Origin: Arthrobacter sp.
GTDB taxonomy: Bacteria; Actinomycetota; Actinomycetes; Actinomycetales; Micrococcaceae
Reading direction: 5' to 3'
Assembly: GCA_025464545.1 (NCBI GenBank)
Contig: JAODMA010000038.1
Span: forward strand, 1 to 6,433
DNA length: 6,433 nucleotides
The position numbers and the translations under genes were made by a program. Below the pieces are notes generated by a model. It saw nothing but the letters and a program-made list of their open reading frames with translations. It searched no databases and was not told where the DNA came from. This document shows, in pieces, positions 1 through 4,853 of the stretch; the stretch's first letter is position 1; each line of letters starts with the position of its first letter.

Positions 1-290
1 GGGTGCACCGCCGCGGAAACCTTGCCACGCCCGCCCCGGTCGCCAGCGCAGACGTGGCCAGCGCCGTTCCCTCCCTGCCAGATCCGACAGTGCCCGCCGC
101 GAAGGCGGCGTCACAGCGTGACAGCGCCATTGGCGCCGCCGTCGTCATCGGTTCAGCCTTGCTGTTTGTGGTGATCATCGCCGTGGCCGGTTTCCAGTTG
201 CGCAGGGCTGCGCGGGAGCCGGGCCTGGCGCGCGATGACCCGGATACGGGCGTCTTCGATACTGCGGATTCCGGCGGCAAGCACAGTTAG
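1..290 (+). CDS. C-terminal part of a membrane-anchored protein (5' end outside window)
   Basis: The frame is open from the window edge (first full codon at position 3) to a TAG at 288-290. The GTG at position 3 is probably internal rather than a start. Codons end mostly in G or C, as expected for a real gene here. About 40 residues rich in Ala, Pro, Val and Ser form a flexible linker. One hydrophobic segment follows at about residues 42-66 of the visible part (AIGAAVVIG to VAGFQL), then a basic stop-transfer LRRAAR and a hydrophilic acidic tail of about 25 residues. By the positive-inside rule the linker faces outside and the tail faces the cytoplasm. The arrangement fits a surface protein with an extracellular N-terminal domain and a C-terminal anchor. 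No sortase motif is visible. I do not recognise the family, because the diagnostic domain would be upstream. The gene ends 34 nt before ndh but need not be cotranscribed with it, since ndh has its own -10 box. Confidence 0.7.
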   Translation, partial: VHRRGNLATPAPVASADVASAVPSLPDPTVPAAKAASQRDSAIGAAVVIGSALLFVVIIAVAGFQLRRAAREPGLARDDPDTGVFDTADSGGKHS

Positions 291-312
291 TGAAGATTTT
301 CACAAACTACGG

Positions 313-325
313 TATCCTTGAGTAA
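313..325 (+). promoter_or_regulatory. Putative -10 box giving a leaderless ndh mRNA
   Basis: TATCCT at 313-318 fits the actinobacterial TANNNT -10 pattern. Its last base is 7 nt from the A of the ndh ATG at 325, so transcription would begin at or within a base of the start codon. No purine-rich ribosome binding site lies in the 34 nt between the upstream stop and this ATG. The -35 region is weak: TGAAGA at 291-296 is only a partial match, with a 16-nt spacer. Leaderless mRNAs are common in actinobacteria. The start site here is inferred, not observed. Confidence 0.55.
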
Positions 326-1779
326 TGGCAACCACCCCAGAGCTCCAGGACCGTCCCCGGGTACTCGTCGTCGGCGGCGGGTACGTCGGCCTGTACGTAG
401 CACTCAAACTGCAGAAGAAGATCGCGAATGCCGGTGGCATCGTCACCCTCGTGGATCCACTGCCCTACATGACTTACCAGCCTTTCCTGCCCGAAGTTGC
501 CGGCGGCAACATCGAGGCCCGCCACGCAGTGGTGTCCCACCGCCAGCACCTGAAGCAGACCGAACTTATCCAGGGCAGCGTCACCTCGATCGACCACTCC
601 AACCGCACCGCCGTTGTGGCACCCGCGGACGGCGGCGCCCACATTGAGCTTCCGTACTTTGACATCGTGGTCGCCGCAGGCGCCATTACCCGCACGTTCC
701 CCATCAAGGGCCTCGCGGACAAGGGCATCGGCCTGAAGACCATCGAAGAGGCCGTGGCCCTGCGCAACAAGGTGCTGGAGCGGATCGAAGCCGCCTCCAC
801 CATCACGGACCCCGCAGCCCGCGCCAAGGCCCTGACCTTCGTTGTGGTCGGTGGCGGTTTTGCCGGCATCGAGTGCATCACCGAAATGGAAGACCTGGCC
901 CGCGCCGCAGTCCGGAACAACCCGCGCATCAAGCAGGAGGAAGTCCGCTTCGTCCTGGTTGAAGCCATGGGCCGCATCATGCCCGAGGTCACCGGGCCCC
1001 AGGCTGAATGGGTTGTGGAGCACCTCCGCAGCCGCGGCATCGAGGTCCTGCTGAACACCTCGCTGGACAACGCCGAAGGCTCCCTGAAGCTCATCAACCT
1101 TCCGGACAAGACCCCGGCCCAGGAATTCGAGTCGGACACCCTGGTCTGGACTGCCGGCGTGCAGGCCAACCCGATGGTCCGCTCCACCGACTTCCCGCTT
1201 GAGCCCCGCGGACGCGTCCGCGTCCTCCCGGACCTCCGCATCGCGGGGGACGAAGGCATCATCGAGAACGCCTGGGCCGCCGGCGACGTTGCGGCCGTGC
1301 CGGACCTCTCCGGCAGCGGCCTGCCGGACGGTACCTGCGTCCCCAACGCCCAGCACGCCCTGCGCCAGGCCAAGCGCCTCGCCAAGAACCTGTGGGCCTC
1401 GCGCTGGGACAAGCAGCTCAAGGACTACAAGCACAAGAACCTGGGCGCCGTGGCGGGCTTCGGCGAGTGGAAGGGTGTTGCCAACATCAACCTCCTGGGC
1501 CGCATCGGGCTCAAGGGCCCGCTGGCCTGGCTGGCACACCGCGGCTACCACGGCCTGGCCATGCCGACCTTCGAACGCAAGTTCCGCGTCATCTTCGGCT
1601 GGATCCTGGCCTTCTTCATGGGCCGCGACACCACCCAGCTGATCGACCTGGACAACCCCCGCGGCGCGTTCGTGTCCGCCGCGACCCCCGCGCCCAAGCC
1701 CGCGGCGGCTCCCGCTCCGGCCTCCGGTACGCCGGCAGCCGGCGCCTCCAAGGTATCGGTGCCGGCCGACTCCAAGTAG
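325..1779 (+). CDS. ndh: Type II NADH dehydrogenase (NADH:quinone oxidoreductase, NDH-2)
   Basis: This is a single-subunit, non-proton-pumping flavoenzyme that passes electrons from NADH through FAD to quinone (menaquinone in actinobacteria) at the inner face of the membrane. The 484-residue product begins with an FAD-binding Rossmann motif, VVGGGYVG (glycines 17, 19 and 22). A second dinucleotide fold for NADH, VVVGGGFAGIE, has glycines at 176, 178 and 181. The FAD-contacting motif AAGDVAAVP (Gly320, Asp321) and the family motif AQHALRQ (342-348) follow. The C-terminal region RKFRVIFGWILAFFMGRD (418-435) is the amphipathic/hydrophobic element that attaches NDH-2 to the bilayer and lies near the quinone site. 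Beyond it is a tail from about residue 449, rich in Ala and Pro at 453-475, that is not part of the catalytic fold. Length is slightly above the usual 400-470 residues, and the tail accounts for that. The ATG at 325 is preferred because the Rossmann fold starts 11 residues later and a -10 box sits directly upstream. The paralogous carotenoid or sulfide:quinone reductases are less likely given the QHALRQ motif and the C-terminal anchor. Confidence 0.95.
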   Translation: MATTPELQDRPRVLVVGGGYVGLYVALKLQKKIANAGGIVTLVDPLPYMTYQPFLPEVAGGNIEARHAVVSHRQHLKQTELIQGSVTSIDHSNRTAVVAPADGGAHIELPYFDIVVAAGAITRTFPIKGLADKGIGLKTIEEAVALRNKVLERIEAASTITDPAARAKALTFVVVGGGFAGIECITEMEDLARAAVRNNPRIKQEEVRFVLVEAMGRIMPEVTGPQAEWVVEHLRSRGIEVLLNTSLDNAEGSLKLINLPDKTPAQEFESDTLVWTAGVQANPMVRSTDFPLEPRGRVRVLPDLRIAGDEGIIENAWAAGDVAAVPDLSGSGLPDGTCVPNAQHALRQAKRLAKNLWASRWDKQLKDYKHKNLGAVAGFGEWKGVANINLLGRIGLKGPLAWLAHRGYHGLAMPTFERKFRVIFGWILAFFMGRDTTQLIDLDNPRGAFVSAATPAPKPAAAPAPASGTPAAGASKVSVPADSK

Positions 1780-1796
1780 TCAGCGCAGGCTGTTCG

Positions 1797-1832
1797 ACGG
1801 CGGCCGTTCCCCTCCGGGGGAGCGGCCGCCGT
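1797..1832 (+). terminator. GC-rich stem-loop terminator after ndh
   Basis: An inverted repeat starts 18 nt after the ndh stop. Bases 1797-1812 pair with 1817-1832 over 16 positions, with one T-G wobble (1807/1822) and a 4-nt loop TCCG. Only two T residues follow, so it lacks a proper U tract. Such tail-poor hairpins are commonly treated as terminators in high-GC actinobacteria. It could also act as a 3' mRNA stabiliser. Confidence 0.75.
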
Positions 1833-1858
1833 TGCCGTTGGCGGGAAGCGGGGGTGGC

Positions 1859-1880
1859 GTCGCCGGACCGTCGCCGGACC
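1859..1880. repeat. Perfect tandem duplication of an 11-bp unit
   Basis: GTCGCCGGACC occurs twice head-to-tail at 1859-1869 and 1870-1880, and a degenerate third copy (GCCCCGGACG) follows. The pair lies 47 nt upstream of the -10 box of the ACT-GNAT gene and after the ndh terminator. Its function is unknown. It could be a slippage product or a tandem regulator site. Confidence 0.6.
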
Positions 1881-1926
1881 GCCCCGGACGCCCCGCCGGG
1901 CGGGTGGCCGGGCGGTGGCCCCCGCC

Positions 1927-1939
1927 TAGACTGGCTCCA
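1927..1939 (+). promoter_or_regulatory. Putative -10 box giving a leaderless ACT-GNAT mRNA
   Basis: TAGACT at 1927-1932 fits TANNNT and ends 7 nt before the A of the ATG at 1939, the same distance as at ndh. The bases between (GGCTCC) contain no Shine-Dalgarno sequence. No convincing -35 hexamer is visible in the GC-rich sequence upstream. Initiation at the A of the start codon is the simplest reading, but it is an inference. Confidence 0.6.
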
Positions 1940-2883
1940 TGACTGCTGCTGAAAAGGACCTGCACACCCTTCTGGCCACCATGCGCCCCGAACGCCGCGA
2001 CGGCGAGTTCGTCTATGCACTGTGGCCGCACGGCAAACCCCTGGCCGGCGCGATCGCGGCAGCCGTCCGAGAGGCGGAAGGCCTGACCGTGGTGCTGCCG
2101 CGGGCCGAAGCGGACCGCCTGGAGCTGTCCTATGACTTTGTCGGGGCCTGGATCACGCTCCAGGTGCACTCCGCGCTCGAGGCCGTCGGACTGACGGCAG
2201 CCGTCAGCGCCGCACTGACCGAAGCTAAGATCAGCTGCAACGTCCTGGCAGGATTCCACCACGACCACATTCTGGTCCCTGTGACCGACACGGACCGTGC
2301 CCTGGAGGTACTGCACGAGCTGGTCGCCGACAGCGGAGGGCAGAAGCCCGCGCCAGAGCTTGTGCTGCGCAGCGAACAACCCGCCGACCGCCCTGCCCTC
2401 CTGGCCCTGGCCGCCGCGGCCTTCGCCGTCTCGCCCGTGACCGGGCAGCGGGTCGACGGCGAACCGGAGGAGGTGGAACTGCTTGCGAGGCTGTTCGAGT
2501 GCGAGGAATACCTGCCGGACTTCAGCGTCGTTGCGGAGCTCGACGGCGAGATCGTGGGCCATGTGATCAGCACCCGCGGCCGGGCGGGAGAGCTGAAACT
2601 CCTGGGCCTGGGCCCGATCGGCGTGGTGCCGCGGCTGCAGCGCCACGGCATCGGCTCCGCGCTGATGACGGAAACCATAGCGCGCGCAAATCTGGCGGGG
2701 GAGCGGGGTATCGCCCTGCTCGGCAGCCCGGAATATTACTCGCGGTTCGGCTTCGTGCCGTCGACCTCCCTCGGCGTCGAAGCCCCGGACCCCGCCTGGG
2801 GCGCGCATTTCCAGCTGCTCCCGCTGGCTCTTTGGCCCGGTGGCGTCAGCGGGACCTTCCGCTACGCCGGTCCGTTCGGCTGA
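1939..2883 (+). CDS. ACT_3 (DUF2241-like) domain fused to a GNAT acetyltransferase
   Basis: The 314-residue soluble protein has two domains. Residues 1 to about 133 match the ACT_3/DUF2241 family as I know it: a LLATMRPE start, a GLTVVLPRAEAD strand, ITLQVHSALEAVGLTAAVS, and the histidine-rich AGFHHDHILVP (His107, His108 and His110). ACT domains usually bind amino acids or other small ligands and control attached enzymes. A short Gly/Lys/Pro linker leads to residues 140-314, a GNAT domain of the YhbS type. It carries an acetyl-CoA pyrophosphate loop, QRHGIGSAL (Q234 to G239, the Q/RxxGxG motif), and the late YYSRFGF motif typical of these proteins. The inferred role is acetyl transfer from acetyl-CoA to an unknown small molecule or protein, possibly tuned by an amino acid bound to the ACT part. 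The start is supported by the -10 box upstream and by the match to the usual N-terminus of the ACT_3 family. The gene stands alone between the ndh terminator and a tRNA gene. The substrate and the ligand cannot be read from the sequence. Confidence 0.88.
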   Translation: MTAAEKDLHTLLATMRPERRDGEFVYALWPHGKPLAGAIAAAVREAEGLTVVLPRAEADRLELSYDFVGAWITLQVHSALEAVGLTAAVSAALTEAKISCNVLAGFHHDHILVPVTDTDRALEVLHELVADSGGQKPAPELVLRSEQPADRPALLALAAAAFAVSPVTGQRVDGEPEEVELLARLFECEEYLPDFSVVAELDGEIVGHVISTRGRAGELKLLGLGPIGVVPRLQRHGIGSALMTETIARANLAGERGIALLGSPEYYSRFGFVPSTSLGVEAPDPAWGAHFQLLPLALWPGGVSGTFRYAGPFG

Positions 2884-2911
2884 TCGGAAGGCGGAGGCCG
2901 GCCCGACGGGA

Positions 2912-2917
2912 TACCAT
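2912..2917 (+). promoter_or_regulatory. Possible -10 box of the tRNA gene
   Basis: TACCAT fits TANNNT and ends 10 nt before the mature tRNA 5' end, which would give a primary transcript with about three extra 5' bases for RNase P to remove. It lies in the 43-nt gap after the ACT-GNAT stop codon. No good -35 is visible, so confidence is limited. Readthrough from the upstream gene is an alternative. Confidence 0.4.
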
Positions 2918-2926
2918 GGACCGGGC

Positions 2927-3000
2927 GCCCCAGTAGCCCAATTGGCAGAGGCAGCGGACTTAAAATCCGCGTGTTGTGGGTTCGAGTCCCACCTGGGGTA
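2927..3000 (+). tRNA. tRNA-Leu with UAA anticodon, short variable loop
   Basis: The cloverleaf is complete. The acceptor stem GCCCCAG (2927-2933) pairs with CTGGGGT (2993-2999), closed by a G1-U72 wobble, with discriminator A73 at 3000. The D arm has a 3-bp stem GCC/GGC (2936-2938/2950-2952) and an 11-nt loop carrying GG at 2944-2945. The anticodon stem GCGGA/TCCGC (2954-2958/2966-2970) holds the loop CTTAAAA, so the anticodon is TAA at 2961-2963. The variable loop is only GTGTT (2971-2975). The T arm is GTGGG, TTCGAGT, CCCAC (2976-2992). No CCA is encoded. The anticodon reads the UUA leucine codon, which is rare in such genomes, and I saw no in-frame TTA in the genes of this window. Bacterial leucine tRNAs normally carry a long variable arm of 10 or more nt. 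Here that arm is missing, while the D arm (3-bp stem, loop ending GGCAGA) is of the leucine type. The cloverleaf is certain; charging with leucine is inferred from the anticodon and A73. Confidence 0.93.
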
Positions 3001-3008
3001 CTTCCTTT

Positions 3009-3035
3009 GCCACCGACGGCGATCCGCCGGGTGGC
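3009..3035 (+). terminator. Stem-loop just after the tRNA gene
   Basis: GCCACC (3009-3014) pairs with GGTGGC (3030-3035). Inside it CGGCG (3017-3021) pairs with CGCCG (3025-3029) around a 3-nt loop ATC, with a two-base GA bulge on the 5' side. The stem has 11 base pairs. It begins 9 nt after the tRNA 3' end and has no U tract. It is probably the tRNA terminator or a 3' processing signal. Confidence 0.55.
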
Positions 3036-3060
3036 CTGGCGTGTGCCGCCGCTTCCGTCC

Positions 3061-3111
3061 GCCGCCCGGGATCAGAGCCATAGCTCCCGCTAGCCGTCAG
3101 GCCGCCCGGGA
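3061..3111. repeat. 11-bp direct repeat spaced 40 bp apart
   Basis: GCCGCCCGGGA occurs at 3061-3071 and again at 3101-3111, exactly 40 bp apart, between the tRNA hairpin and the livJ control region. The core CCCGGG is itself palindromic. The sequence between copies shows no similarity. It may be chance in GC-rich DNA or a paired protein site. Otherwise I see nothing recognisable in 3036-3159. Confidence 0.45.
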
Positions 3112-3159
3112 CTGCCCTCTGTCCCGCTGATTTCCTCTATGCAACGAGTGTTATAAGGA

Positions 3160-3175
3160 TGTGACCGTAGTCACT
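3160..3175. promoter_or_regulatory. CRP/GlxR-type operator upstream of livJ
   Basis: TGTGACCGTAGTCACT matches the CRP-family consensus TGTGA-N6-TCACA at nine of its ten defined positions. It also contains the perfect dyad GTGAC-CGTA-GTCAC (3161-3174). It directly abuts the proposed -35 of livJ. With a start site near 3210 its centre lies at about -42, the position used by class II CRP activators. This points to cAMP-type (CRP/GlxR) control of the binding protein gene. The regulator's identity is inferred from the consensus only. Confidence 0.65.
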
Positions 3176-3203
3176 TTGGTTCGGGCCGAAATTGCACTAG
3201 CTT
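3176..3203 (+). promoter_or_regulatory. Proposed livJ promoter
   Basis: The elements are TTGGTT at 3176-3181 as -35, a 16-nt spacer, and TAGCTT at 3198-3203 as -10, giving a start near A3210 and a 5' leader of about 68 nt. The -35 is poor, as expected for an activator-dependent promoter. TTAAAT at 3208-3213 is an alternative -10 without a good partner. The local AT content is well above that of the surrounding DNA. Confidence 0.5.
3180..3190. promoter_or_regulatory. Palindrome TTCGGGCCGAA inside the livJ promoter spacer
   Basis: Five-base arms TTCGG and CCGAA flank a single central G. The palindrome sits between the proposed -35 and -10, where bound protein would block polymerase. It is therefore a candidate repressor operator, separate from the CRP-like site. 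A chance palindrome of this size is possible. Confidence 0.4.
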
Positions 3204-3211
3204 GAAGTTAA

Positions 3212-3227
3212 ATCAGGAACACCTGAT
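3212..3227 (+). promoter_or_regulatory. Perfect 6-bp inverted repeat in the livJ leader
   Basis: ATCAGG (3212-3217) and CCTGAT (3222-3227) are separated by AACA. If transcription starts near 3210 this forms a hairpin at the very 5' end of the mRNA, where it may stabilise the transcript. As DNA it could instead be an operator just downstream of the start site. Confidence 0.5.
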
Positions 3228-3262
3228 CTTTCGCATCAAAGGGCCGTTCGCACCTTTAGATC
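3225..3262 (+). promoter_or_regulatory. Possible alternative leader fold next to the livJ ribosome binding site
   Basis: GATCT (3225-3229) can pair with AGATC (3258-3262), and within it AAAGG (3238-3242) with CCTTT (3253-3257). The 3' strand CCTTTAGATC is continuous, while the 5' strand has an 8-nt interruption. The outer arm reuses GAT at 3225-3227 from the preceding hairpin, so the two folds exclude each other. The second ends directly at the GAGGAG ribosome binding site. It does not match any riboswitch I know. Confidence 0.3.
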
Positions 3263-3268
3263 GAGGAG
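3263..3268 (+). promoter_or_regulatory. livJ ribosome binding site
   Basis: GAGGAG lies 9 nt before the ATG at 3278. It is the only strong Shine-Dalgarno sequence among the plus-strand genes here and fixes the livJ start. Confidence 0.85.
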
Positions 3269-3277
3269 ATTTTCTAC

Positions 3278-4627
3278 ATGACTTCACTCCCCCAGGTGGC
3301 GCCCCGTATCGCTAAGCTCACAGCGCTTAGCATCGGCGTCGCTCTTCTGGCTACGGCTTGTGGTGGCTCGTCCACCCCGACGTCGACTGGATCCGCCTCC
3401 GCCGCCGCCGCAGGCATCGCCTGCCCCACCCCCAGCGCAACCGGCAGCGCCACCACTGCCGCCGGTGCCGGCGGTTCCGTGCCTGCTTCCGCCACGACCA
3501 CCCCGACGCCGCTCAAGATCGGCTCGCTCCTGCCGACCACCGGTTCGCTGGCCTTCCTCGGCCCGCCCGAAATCGCGGGCGTCAACCTCGGGATCAAGGA
3601 AATCAATGACGCCGGCGGCGTGCTGGGCAAGCCCGTCGAGGTTATTCACCGCGACTCCGGCGACACCAAGACGGACATCGCCACCCAGTCCACCACGGCA
3701 CTGCTTGGCCAGGGCGTCAGCGCCATCGTCGGTGCAGCTTCCTCCGGTGTATCCAAGACCGTGATCAACCAGATCACCGGTGCCGGCGTTATCCAGTTCT
3801 CCCCGGCCAACACCTCGCCGGACTTCACCGCCTGGGACGACAAGGGCCTCTACTGGCGCACCGCCCCCTCGGACGTGCTCCAGGGCAAGGTCCTCGGCAA
3901 CTACATGGCTACCTGTGGAGCCCAGACCGTTGGCATGATCGTCTTGAACGACGCTTACGGCACGGGTCTGGCGAAGAACGTGAAGGCAGCGTTCGAGGCC
4001 GCCGGCGGCAAGGTTGTCGCCGAGGAACTCTTCAACGAAGGCGATTCCCAGTTCAGCAGCCAGGTGGACAAGGTCATCGCGGCCAAGCCGGATGCGATCG
4101 CGCTGATCACCTTTGACCAGGCCAAGAGCATTGTTCCGCTGATGACCGGCAAGGGCATCAAGCCCATCCAGATGTTCCTCGTGGACGGCAACATGTCCGA
4201 CTACAGCAAGGACTTCCAGGCCGGCACGCTGAAGGGCGCACAGGGCACCATCCCGGGCACGTTCGCCAAGGATGACTTCAAGAAGAAGCTCCTGACGATC
4301 GACCCGGCGCTGAAGGACTACAGCTACGCAGGCGAGTCCTACGACGCCGTGAACCTGATCTCGCTGGCCGCCGAGGCCGCCAAGAGCACCAAGGGAACCG
4401 ACATCGCCGCCCAGCTCAAGGCAGTGTCTGAAAGCGGCGAGAAGTGCAACACCTTCCCGTCCTGCGTCACCCTGCTCCGCAACGGCAAGGACATCGACTA
4501 CGACGGCCAGTCCGGCCCCGTATCGTTCTCCGAAGCCGGGGACCCGACGGAAGCCTTCATCGGCATCTACGAGTTCCAGGATGACAACAAGTACACGCCG
4601 GCCAAGGAAGAATTCGGCAAGCTGTAA
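3278..4627 (+). CDS. livJ: Branched-chain amino acid ABC transporter substrate-binding lipoprotein (LivJ type)
   Basis: This is the extracellular receptor of a HAAT-family ABC importer; it captures substrate and delivers it to the LivH/LivM channel. The 449-residue precursor has a lipoprotein signal peptide: basic N-region, hydrophobic LTALSIGVALL, and lipobox LATAC with Cys28 as the lipidated residue. About 50 residues of Ser/Thr/Ala/Gly/Pro-rich linker follow (29-78) and contain an extra cysteine, Cys49. The Peripla_BP_6 fold begins at residue 79 (LKIGSLLPTTGSLAFLGPP), with family features such as GVNLGIKEINDAGGVLGKPVEV, IVGAASSGVSK and ESYDAVNLISLA. A Cys pair in CNTFPSC near the C-terminus may form a disulfide. 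Leu, Ile or Val is the likely substrate, but receptors of this family also bind amides, urea or aromatic acids, so the ligand is not settled. The strong ribosome binding site supports this start. It is tail-to-tail with livGF rather than in their operon. The upstream region suggests CRP-type activation. Confidence 0.92.
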   Translation: MTSLPQVAPRIAKLTALSIGVALLATACGGSSTPTSTGSASAAAAGIACPTPSATGSATTAAGAGGSVPASATTTPTPLKIGSLLPTTGSLAFLGPPEIAGVNLGIKEINDAGGVLGKPVEVIHRDSGDTKTDIATQSTTALLGQGVSAIVGAASSGVSKTVINQITGAGVIQFSPANTSPDFTAWDDKGLYWRTAPSDVLQGKVLGNYMATCGAQTVGMIVLNDAYGTGLAKNVKAAFEAAGGKVVAEELFNEGDSQFSSQVDKVIAAKPDAIALITFDQAKSIVPLMTGKGIKPIQMFLVDGNMSDYSKDFQAGTLKGAQGTIPGTFAKDDFKKKLLTIDPALKDYSYAGESYDAVNLISLAAEAAKSTKGTDIAAQLKAVSESGEKCNTFPSCVTLLRNGKDIDYDGQSGPVSFSEAGDPTEAFIGIYEFQDDNKYTPAKEEFGKL

Positions 4628-4649
4628 GCCGCTTCCTACCGACACCCGG

Positions 4650-4681
4650 AAGACCCCCGTCCAGTCGGACGGGGGTCTTTT
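4650..4681 (+). terminator. Rho-independent terminator of livJ
   Basis: A perfect 13-bp stem (4650-4662 with 4667-4679) carries the loop AGTC and ends in TTTT at 4678-4681. It lies 22 nt after the livJ stop. The opposite strand lacks a good T run, so it serves mainly livJ. Confidence 0.93.
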
Positions 4682-4757
4682 GCGTCCAGGGGAGGGAGCC
4701 CCGGGAGGCACCAGCGCGGGCGCCGAGCAAGTGGCTGCGGAGGCGCCTGGAGACGCG

Positions 4758-4808
4758 GCAGAAGGGCCCCTGGACCGCGGGACATGCGCCCAGGCATGCA
4801 GAAGGGCC
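4758..4808. repeat. Two copies of GCAGAAGGGCC in the convergent gap
   Basis: The 11-bp word occurs at 4758-4768 and 4798-4808. The second copy forms part of the 5' arm of the hairpin at 4801-4832. The rest of 4682-4800 holds no gene or signal I can recognise. Confidence 0.4.
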
Positions 4809-4832
4809 GCCACCGGCTGGTGACGGCCCTTC
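4801..4832 (-). terminator. Stem-loop terminator after livF
   Basis: GAAGGGCCG (4801-4809) pairs with CGGCCCTTC (4824-4832). After one C/A mismatch, CACC pairs with GGTG around the loop GGCT. It begins 21 nt beyond the livF stop on the minus strand. The following bases there (TTCTGCAT) are a weak T-rich tail. It may stop transcription from either side of the convergent pair. Confidence 0.7.
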
Positions 4833-4853
4833 CAAGGGACGCAGCCCGGGAGG

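Noticed and set aside
307..1551. 414-codon open frame on the minus strand across ndh
   Set aside because: It is antisense to a gene with clear NDH-2 motifs; the translation is low-complexity and without domains, as expected for a shadow frame in GC-rich DNA.
2975..3000. tRNA 3' end as a phage or island attachment site
   Set aside because: No second copy of the tRNA 3' end and no integrase is visible in the window; the downstream genes are ordinary transporter genes with host-like composition.
1780..3081. 433-codon minus-strand frame across the ACT-GNAT gene and the tRNA
   Set aside because: It reads through the tRNA antisense, giving the WDSNPQHADFKSA-type peptide that I know as a typical tRNA artefact, and it lies opposite a well-supported gene.
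2840..3130. 96-codon plus-strand frame spanning the tRNA
   Set aside because: Its middle (VAQLAEAADLKSACCGFES) is a translation of the tRNA itself; the rest has no recognisable feature.
3204..3277. T-box, leucine attenuator or known riboswitch in the livJ leader
   Set aside because: No T-box sequence, no leader peptide rich in Leu, Ile or Val, and no terminator hairpin before the start codon. Only short, unclassified pairings are present.
4628..4853. Small gene between livJ and livF
   Set aside because: The open frames there overlap the two hairpins and have no ribosome binding site or recognisable motif; the region is explained by convergent terminators.
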